Shown here in pieces: positions 24,333-31,710 of a stretch of DNA of 40,020 nucleotides. Source of the stretch: an uncultured Chthoniobacterales bacterium (GTDB lineage Bacteria > Verrucomicrobiota > Verrucomicrobiia > Chthoniobacterales > UBA10450); assembly GCA_902805675.1 (NCBI GenBank), contig CADCTA010000060.1, positions 1-40,020 on the forward strand, written 5' to 3'. Each line of letters starts with the position of its first letter. Within the stretch, counting starts at the first letter, position 1. The position numbers and the translations under genes were made by a program. The notes beneath the pieces were generated by a model, which was not told the DNA's origin, did not search any database, and worked only from the letters and a program-made list of their open reading frames with translations.

Positions 24333-25511
24333 TTAGGCTACATCCTCGCGTCTCTTCACTGCGACTGCTGCGAGATCGTCCGGCAGCGGTCCTTCGCCGT
24401 TCGCGCTGCAGGCCTGCTCGATGATGCGCGCCAGCAATGCATGCGCAGTGAGGGCGGTGCGGTTTGCAGTCTTCGCCAGGTCCACGGGCGTGCCGTCGAC
24501 CGCGTAGACTTGCTCTGCACCGAACAACCCATCCGTGTAGAGGAGGAAAGCATCGCCCGCGCCGAGCTCGATCTGCGTCTCCGCGAAATCCGATTTGTCG
24601 AGCAATCCGAGCGGCGGCGAGGAGGAGCGAATCGCTTCCGTCGTTCCATCGAAGCGCGCAATGAGCAGGGGCGGATGTCCGGCGCCGACGACGCCCGCGC
24701 TTCCAGTCTTCGGGTCGAGCGCCACGCACATCGCCGTCATAAAAGAGCGCGCGCCGAAGATGCTGCGGAAGTCGGTGTTCACCGCCTGCATGATGTCGGC
24801 CGGCTCTTTATGCTCCACGCTACCGTGATGAAAAAGCAGCTTGGCCAGAGTGGTGAGCAATGCTGCGGATGCGCCGTGTCCCGTCGCGTCCGCAATCCAG
24901 AAAAGCGTTCGCCCGTCCGCCATGCGCAGCCAGCCATAGATGTCGCCGCCGACCTGGATGACGGGGCGGTAAACTGCGGCCACATCCCAGTCGTTGGCGA
25001 GCACCGGCGGCTTCTGCGGGATCAGTGACTGCTGGGTCAATCGCGCGGCGGCGAGATCGCGTTCGGTGTTCGCGCGGAAAGCTTCCAATTCATCGTTCTG
25101 CTGCTGCAGTTGATCGCGCATCGAGCGGAGCCGCAGCTGCGTCTCGATCCGCGCCCGCAAGACCGCGGGGTTGATCGGCTTGGTCACGAAATCGTTCGCG
25201 CCGGCTTCCAGGCAACGCACCTCGCTCTCCTCGCCGCCGTGGCCGGTCAGCATAATGGCGGGCAATTGCGCCGCCGCTGGATCATTGCTCGCGCGGAGCT
25301 GCTTCAGCACTTCGGCTCCGTTTAAGCCAGGCATGTCGAAGTCGAGCAGCAGCAGGCATGGAACGTCTGCCTGAACGAGTTTCAAAGTCTCCAGCCCATC
25401 GCCAGACTCCTGGCACTGAAAGCCAGCGTTGGTGAGCGTTCGCACGAGCAGCCGACGACTCGTCGGGTCGTCATCCGCTACCAGGATCAGGTCGCAATTG
25501 TGCGTCGGCAT
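24333..25511 (-). CDS. Response regulator with PP2C (RsbU/SpoIIE) phosphatase output
   Basis: A 392-residue protein. The receiver spans 1-~125 with Asp57 in LLLLDFDMPG and Lys in FVTKPIN. A coiled-coil linker (QLQQQNDELEAFRANTERDL) leads to a PP2C-type phosphatase with metal-binding motifs GGDIYGW, ADATGHGASAALL, GAGHPPLLI, YTDGLFGAE and a final PDDLAAVAV. Such proteins dephosphorylate an anti-sigma antagonist (STAS) protein when their receiver is phosphorylated, releasing a sigma factor. The only STAS gene in the window is at 35258, about 10 kb away. It is divergent from the lipoprotein gene. No sigma factor or anti-sigma kinase is adjacent. Confidence 0.92.
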   Translation of the reverse strand: MPTHNCDLILVADDDPTSRRLLVRTLTNAGFQCQESGDGLETLKLVQADVPCLLLLDFDMPGLNGAEVLKQLRASNDPAAAQLPAIMLTGHGGEESEVRCLEAGANDFVTKPINPAVLRARIETQLRLRSMRDQLQQQNDELEAFRANTERDLAAARLTQQSLIPQKPPVLANDWDVAAVYRPVIQVGGDIYGWLRMADGRTLFWIADATGHGASAALLTTLAKLLFHHGSVEHKEPADIMQAVNTDFRSIFGARSFMTAMCVALDPKTGSAGVVGAGHPPLLIARFDGTTEAIRSSSPPLGLLDKSDFAETQIELGAGDAFLLYTDGLFGAEQVYAVDGTPVDLAKTANRTALTAHALLARIIEQACSANGEGPLPDDLAAVAVKRREDVA

Positions 25512-25620
25512 TCGTGTATGAGTGATTCGGAAACAGAGCGCAACCGAACTGTATTTTTCCGCGCGAGGTGGACAACTGCGCGTCCGAAAAAACGGCGTCG
25601 GCGTAGCTGCTAATTAACCA

Positions 25621-25649
25621 TTGTCACCGGTGGGACATTGAATTAGAAC
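25621..25649 (+). promoter_or_regulatory. Candidate sigma70 promoter for the lipoprotein gene
   Basis: TTGTCA (25621-25626) and TAGAAC (25644-25649) are separated by 17 bases. The lipoprotein ATG is at 25675, so the leader would be about 20 bases with no Shine-Dalgarno sequence. The rest of the 163-base divergent region shows no further clear signal. Confidence 0.45.
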
Positions 25650-25674
25650 GGACGCGCACTCGTCGTAAACACCT

Positions 25675-26094
25675 ATGAAATTCCTTTCATCGCTCGCCTT
25701 GCTGGCCGTTTTCCTCCTCTCCTCGTGCGAGATAGACGAACCACCTCCGCGCCGTCGGCCAATGGGCACACGGCCGGCCGCCGCGACCCAGTATCCGGCA
25801 CCCACCCAGCCGTTTGAGCAGGACCCGGCAGGACAGATGAGCACCACGACGACGACCACCGACACGCCTCCGATTGATCCCGCGGACACGACGGCTGCTG
25901 CGAGCACGCCGCCGGCAACCACGGGCGCGACGACAGCAGCACGCGGCGACTACCCTTACGGAGTGCCGGTGCCTGATAAGCCGGGGTTCGTGCGCAGCCC
26001 TTACTCGCCCGACAAGCTGACCGACGTGCGAGGCTACGCGCCGGGCACTGAGGTGAAAGATCCATACACGGGGAAGATCTTCCTGGTTCCATAA
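25675..26094 (+). CDS. Lipoprotein with Thr/Pro-rich middle
   Basis: A 139-residue product. The signal peptide MKFLSSLALLAVFLLSSC ends in a lipobox with the lipidated Cys at 18. Acidic residues follow (EIDE), then a Pro/Thr/Ala-rich disordered stretch to about residue 90. The C-terminal ~50 residues are compact and conserved-looking: YPYGVPVPDKPGFVRSPYSP, VRGYAPGTEVKDPYTGK and IFLVP at the end. No enzyme family is recognised. A lipobox and a basic-residue-poor linker suggest a small outer-membrane-anchored protein with a short exposed domain. Confidence 0.8.
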   Translation: MKFLSSLALLAVFLLSSCEIDEPPPRRRPMGTRPAAATQYPAPTQPFEQDPAGQMSTTTTTTDTPPIDPADTTAAASTPPATTGATTAARGDYPYGVPVPDKPGFVRSPYSPDKLTDVRGYAPGTEVKDPYTGKIFLVP

Positions 26095-26269
26095 CAACTC
26101 GCGTCGACGCGCCCGGAGGTGTCGACGGCAGTCGCTATGTGGCGTGTTCCCCCTCGTGGCCAAGCGCCGGCGCTCTACGGCGCGCGCTCGAGCATACGAC
26201 GCCATGCTCCCGGGCCCGGCCGATTCGTAGCCGCGCGATTCCGCCGCTCGAAACGAACTCTCTAGTCAC

Positions 26270-27622
26270 ATGGAATTTCGCGTAAGACGAGCACCGCGCA
26301 TTGAGGCGGAGATCACTGTCCCCGGCGACAAGAGCATCTCGCATCGCGCCGTGATTCTCGCTTCGCTCTCGAATGGCGTCTGCGTGCTGCGCGGGTTTCT
26401 TCCGAGCGACGATTGCATGCGCACCGTGCAGGCGATGCGCGCGCTCGGCATTAAGATCGAGCAACCCGAGCCCGAGATGCTGATCGTTCACGGCAAGAAG
26501 CGTCTGCTGACGCCGCCGGCCGGCGAGATCGACTGCGGGAACTCTGCCACCACCATGCGGTTGCTCACCGGGCTGCTCGCTGGGCAGCCGTTCGAAAGCC
26601 GTCTCGTCGGGGAAGCGACTCTCTCCCGCCGCCCCATGGAGCGCGTGATCACGCCCTTGCGTGAGATGGGCGCGGACATCGTCGCGGAAGGGCCTAACGA
26701 GAGCCCACCCATCCGCATCCGCGGGTCGAAGCTGCGCGGGATCGAATACAACTCGCCAGTCGCAAGTGCGCAGGTGAAGAGCGCCATTTTGCTGGCTGGC
26801 CTCTTCGCCAAAGGCAAAACGACCGTCAACGAGCCGACGCCGAGCCGGAACCACACCGAGTTAATGCTGAGCTATTTTCTCGTGCGGACCGCCAAAGAAG
26901 AAGACGGCGGCATCAGCATTTTCGGCGACCAGGTTCCCGAGTCGCGCGACTTCAACATCCCCGGCGATATCTCATCCGCGGCGTTCTGGCTGGTCGCGGC
27001 GGGCGCGCAGCCAGGCGGGCATCTGCTCGTGCGCGATGCCGGATTGAATGACACGCGCACGACTCTGCTTGGTGTGTTGATTCGCATGGGCGCGCAGGTG
27101 CGGGAAGCCGTCGAAGATGTCGATCAGGCCGAGCCGCGCGGCACCGTGGAAATCACCGGCGCTCCGCTGAAAGGCACCGTCATTCAGGGCAAGGAAATTC
27201 CCCAGGTTATCGACGAGCTTCCCATCCTCGCGGTCGCCGGCGCGCTCGCCAGCGGCACGACGACGATCCGGCACGCACAGGAGCTGCGCGTCAAGGAGAC
27301 CGATCGCATTGCCGCGATCGCGCACAATCTTCGCGCGATGGGCGCGCAGGTCATCGAGCTGAACGATGGGCTCGAGATCCACGGCCGCGGCTCGCTGCGC
27401 GGAGCGCGGGTTGCGAGCTTCGGCGATCATCGCATCGCGATGGCGTTTGCCGTCGCCGGGCTTTTTGCTGATGGCGACACGATCGTGCAGGACGCGCAAT
27501 GCGTGCAGGAGTCGTATCCAAATTTCCGCGAGGCGTTGGATGAAATCATGAACCCGAAGAAGGTTCGGATGACGACCCCGGTCATCAGTTCGCTTTCACC
27601 GTCGAAGGGCGATGACGAATAG
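26270..27622 (+). CDS. aroA: 3-phosphoshikimate 1-carboxyvinyltransferase (EPSP synthase, class II type)
   Basis: Transfers the enolpyruvyl group of PEP to shikimate 3-phosphate in the chorismate pathway. The 450-residue length is normal. GDKSISHRA begins at 19 (Lys21, Ser22, Arg26), the NSATTMR loop is at 91-97, and further on are SRRPMERV, VIDELPILAVAG and ELRVKETDRI. All four motifs reported for class II, glyphosate-insensitive enzymes are present: GDKS (19-22), SAQVK (166-170), RNHTE (193-197) and NDTR (260-263). The residue matching Gly96 of E. coli AroA is Ala93, and Pro101 is replaced by Leu98. The start ATG 26270 has no clear Shine-Dalgarno sequence. cmk and plsC follow, as in many aroA-cmk operons. 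The 175 bases upstream (26095-26269) show no clear signal. Confidence 0.96.
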   Translation: MEFRVRRAPRIEAEITVPGDKSISHRAVILASLSNGVCVLRGFLPSDDCMRTVQAMRALGIKIEQPEPEMLIVHGKKRLLTPPAGEIDCGNSATTMRLLTGLLAGQPFESRLVGEATLSRRPMERVITPLREMGADIVAEGPNESPPIRIRGSKLRGIEYNSPVASAQVKSAILLAGLFAKGKTTVNEPTPSRNHTELMLSYFLVRTAKEEDGGISIFGDQVPESRDFNIPGDISSAAFWLVAAGAQPGGHLLVRDAGLNDTRTTLLGVLIRMGAQVREAVEDVDQAEPRGTVEITGAPLKGTVIQGKEIPQVIDELPILAVAGALASGTTTIRHAQELRVKETDRIAAIAHNLRAMGAQVIELNDGLEIHGRGSLRGARVASFGDHRIAMAFAVAGLFADGDTIVQDAQCVQESYPNFREALDEIMNPKKVRMTTPVISSLSPSKGDDE

Positions 27623-27670
27623 CAGCCGTGCCTTCGCGCCGGTGAGCAGCCTGGGCGACGTGGCGCAATC

Positions 27671-28360
27671 ATGACTGCGCCCGCTAAGTCCAGCCGCCGT
27701 GTCATCGCGATCGACGGGCCAGCCGCTTCCGGAAAAAGCAGCGTCGCGCGCGAGCTCGCGAAGCAATTGCGCTTCGTCTACGTGAACTCCGGCGCCATGT
27801 ATCGTGCCGTCACCTGGTTCGTCTTGGACCGCGGCATCAACCCACGCGATGCCGAGGCCGTGACTGATGCGATGGAGCATGCCCGCATCGAATGCGATCT
27901 CCACGACGACTCCTCGCGCTTGTTCATCGAGGGCACCGATCCGGAGACGCACCTGCGCGACGTGCGCGTCAACGAAGGCGTCTCCATGGTGAGCAGCGTG
28001 CCGCGTGTTCGTGAAATTCTGGTTGAGAAGATGCACACCTACGCGCGCGAGTACGACGTCGTGATGGAGGGACGCGACATTGGCTCCGTCGTGTTTCCGG
28101 ACACACCGTACAAGTTCTACATCGATGCTTCGCCGGAGATTCGGTCGCAGCGCCGCGCGGCTCAAGGCCAGGCCGATCAGATCGCCGCGCGCGATCGCGC
28201 TGACTCTTCGCGCACCGCTTCGCCCCTCACGATCGCAGACGATGCGCGTGTGATCGATAGCTCCAGCCTCACGATCGAACAGGTCGTGCAGCAGATCATC
28301 GACGACCTGCGCGCAAAAGGCTTCGTGCTCGCGGCGCGTCCGCAGGCATCAGTTGCCTGA
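27671..28360 (+). CDS. cmk: Cytidylate kinase
   Basis: Phosphorylates CMP and dCMP with ATP in the cytoplasm. The 229-residue length is normal. The P-loop DGPAASGKSS is at 15-24, and NSGAMYRAVTW is the CMP-binding region. EGRDIGSVVFPD and the RRAAQGQ lid-like arginines follow, then DSSSLTIEQVV near the end. The gene lies 48 bases after aroA and ends 6 bases before plsC. The order aroA-cmk is widely conserved, often followed by rpsA. Here plsC follows cmk instead, and rpsA is not in the window. Confidence 0.96.
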   Translation: MTAPAKSSRRVIAIDGPAASGKSSVARELAKQLRFVYVNSGAMYRAVTWFVLDRGINPRDAEAVTDAMEHARIECDLHDDSSRLFIEGTDPETHLRDVRVNEGVSMVSSVPRVREILVEKMHTYAREYDVVMEGRDIGSVVFPDTPYKFYIDASPEIRSQRRAAQGQADQIAARDRADSSRTASPLTIADDARVIDSSSLTIEQVVQQIIDDLRAKGFVLAARPQASVA

Positions 28361-28366
28361 GCTCGC

Positions 28367-28981
28367 ATGAATTTCTGGTACTGGACCGGGTATCACCTCG
28401 CCTGGCTCCTCGGCAAACTGTTCTTTCGTTTTCGGGTCATCCACCCGGAGCGGGTCATCCGGCAAGGTGCTGTCATCCTGGCGATGAATCACCAGAGCTA
28501 TCTCGATCCGCCGCTCGCCGGGATCGCGGCTGGCCGCGCGATGCACTTCCTCGCGCGAGACACGTTGCTCGATAACCCAGTGCTCGGCTTTCTGCTGCCG
28601 CGCATGAACGTCGTGCCCGTCGACCAGGAAGGAAACGACCGCAGCGCTCTCAAGGCGTTGCTCCGGCTGCTCAAGGCGGGGAAGGGCACAATCGTCTTCC
28701 CGGAGGGTGCGCGAACGCCTGACGGTGAGTTGCAGCCAGGCCTGCCCGGTCTCGGTTTTGTGATCGCGAAAACGCTCGCGCCCGTCGTGCCGATGCGGAT
28801 CTTCGGCGCGCGGGAAGCGCTGCCGCGCGGCGGCGGACGGGTGCGTCGTGTGCCGATCACGATCGTCGTCGGCGAGCCGATCCATTTCACAAAAGCGGAC
28901 CTCGAGCCGGGCGGTAAAGAGCTTTATCAACAGCTGACGCAGCGCGTCATGGACGCCATTGCTGCATTGCGCCTGGAGTAA
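28367..28981 (+). CDS. plsC: 1-acyl-sn-glycerol-3-phosphate acyltransferase family protein
   Basis: A 204-residue membrane-associated acyltransferase. One N-terminal hydrophobic segment (FWYWTGYHLAWLLGKLFF) precedes the catalytic NHQSYLDP motif (HX4D, His42 and Asp47). The second signature VFPEGARTPDG begins at 110, followed by VPMRIFGA. It transfers an acyl chain to lysophosphatidic acid to make phosphatidic acid, at the cytoplasmic side of the inner membrane. The gene starts 6 bases after cmk and is probably co-transcribed. The short length and motifs fit PlsC better than LPS acyltransferases. Confidence 0.92.
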   Translation: MNFWYWTGYHLAWLLGKLFFRFRVIHPERVIRQGAVILAMNHQSYLDPPLAGIAAGRAMHFLARDTLLDNPVLGFLLPRMNVVPVDQEGNDRSALKALLRLLKAGKGTIVFPEGARTPDGELQPGLPGLGFVIAKTLAPVVPMRIFGAREALPRGGGRVRRVPITIVVGEPIHFTKADLEPGGKELYQQLTQRVMDAIAALRLE

Positions 28982-29026
28982 CAGCGGCACGGTTGCGGCT
29001 CGAAGTCGCCACGTGATATTGCGGGC

Positions 29027-29236
29027 GTGAACCTGCCAGACGACACGCCGCTCGCGCGCCCGAAGCCGCCACGTCATGGGTTGCTGGTCATTGCCCTCAT
29101 CCTGATTGCGATGGCCTTGCTCGCCATCTACTCAAACGTGCAGAACGCACGCCGCGATCAGATCGAAAAGGTCACCATCGCGCCTGCGCCTTCCCCGACC
29201 GCGACCGCCACTTCGCCGACTCCGGCTACTCCGTAG
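29027..29236 (+). CDS. Small single-pass membrane protein with Thr/Pro-rich tail
   Basis: A 69-residue product from a GTG start at 29027. There is one hydrophobic segment (HGLLVIALILIAMALLAIYS), then a short charged stretch, then an Ala/Pro/Thr-rich end (APSPTATATSPTPATP). The tail resembles those of other exported proteins in this window. No family is recognised. It lies 45 bases after plsC and before the DUF6600 lipoprotein on the same strand. The start codon could be wrong, as no Shine-Dalgarno sequence is seen. Confidence 0.5.
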   Translation: MNLPDDTPLARPKPPRHGLLVIALILIAMALLAIYSNVQNARRDQIEKVTIAPAPSPTATATSPTPATP

Positions 29237-29316
29237 CGCCAGTCTGTGCGGTCGAGATGCAGCCCGGCTGCGGGTTTGCTTCGAATAAGGAGCGACCGCG
29301 TCGGTCTAAATCCACC

Positions 29317-31710
29317 ATGAAAATTGCCAGACTTGCAGCAATCGTCGCCGGCTTAGCGCTCGTTGTATCGTGCGAGAAGCCGATGAGCGAAGCGGAGCGC
29401 AACGCGCAGATCGAGCGCGAAGTGCAACAGCGCCTCGAGGCTGAGCGCCAGACGCAGGAGAAGGAGCGCCTGGCCCAGCAGCAGGCGGAGCTCGACGCGC
29501 GCGAACAGGCGCTAGCCGATAAGGAAGCTGCAACCGCGAAAACGCGCACCACCACCGCAGCGGCCACGCCGCGCGCGGCGGCCACAGCTCGCCAACGCAC
29601 GGCTGGTAACACCAAGACCGCCAAGGACCGCGACGGTCGCCCAGCGCGCTCATACGACACTTTCTATCGCAAGCTCGAGCCACACGGCGCCTGGCGTGAG
29701 ACATCGGACTACGGCTATGTGTGGCAGCCGGAACAGGCGCAGCGTTCGCGGAATTGGAAGCCCTATACCGACGGCCGCTGGGCGTACACCGACGCTGGAT
29801 GGACGTGGGTCTCGGAGGAGCCATTCGGCTGGGCCACATACCACTACGGCCGCTGGACGCGACTGCGCGGCGTCGGCTGGGTCTGGGTGCCCGGTGACGA
29901 ATGGGCGCCAGCCTGGGTTTCCTGGCGCACGAGCGACGAATATGTCGGCTGGGCGCCGCTGCCGCCGGAGGCTCGTTTCGAGCGCCGCACCGGGATCAAG
30001 AAGTGGGCTGACAGCTACTACGATATCGACGCCGGCGAGTACGTCTTTGTGCCGAACGAGGAAATCGGGTCGCAGCAGATCGAGACTGTGGTCGTTCCGC
30101 AAGAGCGCAACGTCTCGATCGTGATGCAAACCACGAACGTGACGAACATTACCTACAGCAACACGTATATCGTGAACGAAGGCCCGAACTACGACGACCT
30201 TCGGGCACGCAGCCGCCGTCCGGTGGAGCGCTTGCGCATCGACCGCAGGTACGAGTTCGACGAAGAAGAAGACGAAGCTCCACGCGCGAGCATCACCGGT
30301 GGTGTGATCGCAATGATGGCCCCGCTCTTCGCGTCGCAGGTTTCCGAGCGGCCGCGGAAGGTCGCGGAGCCAATCCGCCAGGTCGTCGCTGAACGCGCGG
30401 TCGCAGTGGGCGGCGAGCCTGAGGCGCAACGCGCCCGAGCGAAGATGAAGGCAGAATCCACCCCGCCGCCGGATGCGCCGGCGAAGACCTACGAGAAACC
30501 TGCTGTAGTCGCTGAAAGCGCGCCGGCATCTCCGGAGCCGCAAGCGACTGCAGCGGCGACCGCAGCGCCAACAGCTGCCGCCACCATTGCGCCCGCCGCG
30601 ACCGCTTCACCGCGTGCGGCAGAAACGCCCGAGGCAACCGCAACTCCGTCGCCACGCGCGACTGCGACAGCGACAGCCACGAGCACGCCAACCCCAACGC
30701 CGGTGGCGACTGCCACGCCTACTCCGCGCGCTACTGCCGCGGCCGTTGCTACAGCCGCGCCCACCAGCACCGCCACCGCTACGCCTACGCCGCGCCCGAC
30801 GGCAATCGCGACGCCGACTGTCACGGCTGCACCGACAGTTGCGGCGGCTACAGCGACTCCGAGTCCGCGTGCCACTGTAGCGGCAACGCCGATTGCGACC
30901 GCGACACCCACGGCGACGCCGTCCGCGACGCCTATCGCGACAGCGACGCCGACGGTTGCCCCGAGCCCTGTTGCTCCTGCGCGGATGACACCGGCACCGA
31001 CCGCTCTCCCGATTCTGTCGCCCGCCGCGACGACGCCGGGCGTGCGCACCGTGCCACCAGCTACCGGTCTCCCGCCCACGACGTCGCCGCGAGCGACGCT
31101 TACACCCAGCGCCGGAGCGGATGACGAAGATGCTGCCGGGACCGCAGCTGCACCGGGCCCAGATCGCACCCGGCAAACCGAACGAGCGGAACGCCAGCGG
31201 CAACGTGAAGAGGAGCGAGCCGCCAAAATGCGCGACCGTGTCGGCACGACCCCGCCCGCTGGCGGCGCGGCCCCCACGGATCCGGCCGCGACACCGCCGC
31301 TCACCACCGCGCCACGCAATCGCCTCGGTGTTCCTGCGGCGCCAACGCCTGCGGCCGTCGATCCTGCCAGCGGCGGTTCGGTGGACGAGTCAACGCCGCC
31401 TGCGAGGAGCACTGTGCCGCGCGTGACGCCGCCGGCTGCCGCGGCTCCGATCGCCACATCCGCGCCTCGTGCCGTAGCGCCAGCCGCAGTGACAACCCCA
31501 GAGACAACCGACGCGCTGGCCGCCCCAACTCCAGCTTCACGCAAGCCAACCGCAGCCGCCGAGTCAGACGTCGAAGGAACACCGACGCCCACGCCCACCC
31601 CGTCGCCGGGCGGACGTGACAAGAAAGCGAAGCGCGCCGCCGAGCCGAGCGAGGACACCGACGTCGCGGACGACCCGGAGCCAAAGCCCGACGGAACCGA
31701 CGAGCCCTAG
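29317..31710 (+). CDS. DUF6600-type lipoprotein with a very long Thr/Ala/Pro repeat tail
   Basis: A 797-residue product. The signal peptide MKIARLAAIVAGLALVVSC ends in a lipobox (Cys19). A charged coiled coil (~25-75) follows, then a Trp/Tyr/Gly-rich region at ~110-222 with repeated phrases such as YGYVWQPE, DGRWAYTDAGWTWVSE, YGRW, GVGWVWVPGDEWAPAWVSWR and GWAPLPPE. This matches the DUF6600 pattern as I know it. A less regular region runs to ~400. The last ~390 residues are low complexity, built of short ATATPTPRATA-like phrases, with one charged patch (~618-643, RQREEERAAKMRDR). I chose ATG 29317 to match the lipobox. It is probably an outer-membrane protein with a long disordered spacer. 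Its stop overlaps the stop of the convergent ligase gene in CTAG. Confidence 0.85.
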   Translation: MKIARLAAIVAGLALVVSCEKPMSEAERNAQIEREVQQRLEAERQTQEKERLAQQQAELDAREQALADKEAATAKTRTTTAAATPRAAATARQRTAGNTKTAKDRDGRPARSYDTFYRKLEPHGAWRETSDYGYVWQPEQAQRSRNWKPYTDGRWAYTDAGWTWVSEEPFGWATYHYGRWTRLRGVGWVWVPGDEWAPAWVSWRTSDEYVGWAPLPPEARFERRTGIKKWADSYYDIDAGEYVFVPNEEIGSQQIETVVVPQERNVSIVMQTTNVTNITYSNTYIVNEGPNYDDLRARSRRPVERLRIDRRYEFDEEEDEAPRASITGGVIAMMAPLFASQVSERPRKVAEPIRQVVAERAVAVGGEPEAQRARAKMKAESTPPPDAPAKTYEKPAVVAESAPASPEPQATAAATAAPTAAATIAPAATASPRAAETPEATATPSPRATATATATSTPTPTPVATATPTPRATAAAVATAAPTSTATATPTPRPTAIATPTVTAAPTVAAATATPSPRATVAATPIATATPTATPSATPIATATPTVAPSPVAPARMTPAPTALPILSPAATTPGVRTVPPATGLPPTTSPRATLTPSAGADDEDAAGTAAAPGPDRTRQTERAERQRQREEERAAKMRDRVGTTPPAGGAAPTDPAATPPLTTAPRNRLGVPAAPTPAAVDPASGGSVDESTPPARSTVPRVTPPAAAAPIATSAPRAVAPAAVTTPETTDALAAPTPASRKPTAAAESDVEGTPTPTPTPSPGGRDKKAKRAAEPSEDTDVADDPEPKPDGTDEP
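30530..31110 (+). repeat. GC-rich low-complexity coding tract (Thr/Ala/Pro codons)
   Basis: Degenerate repeats of GCGACxCCx/ACGCCxACx type encode phrases such as ATPTPRATA and PTVAATATP in the DUF6600 lipoprotein. The units are not exact copies, so this looks like an old expanded tract rather than a recent tandem duplication. Other parts of the same tail further downstream are similar but less regular. Confidence 0.7.

Noticed and set aside
29001-29077. A 17-base direct repeat (29001-29017 and 29061-29077, two mismatches)
   Set aside because: The copies are short, exactly 60 bases apart and GC-rich. They are likely to be chance, and the second copy is coding.
30489-31658. A 389-codon Val/Ala/Gly-rich antisense frame in the DUF6600 tail
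   Set aside because: It mirrors the Thr/Ala/Pro repeat codons, so it has no independent support.
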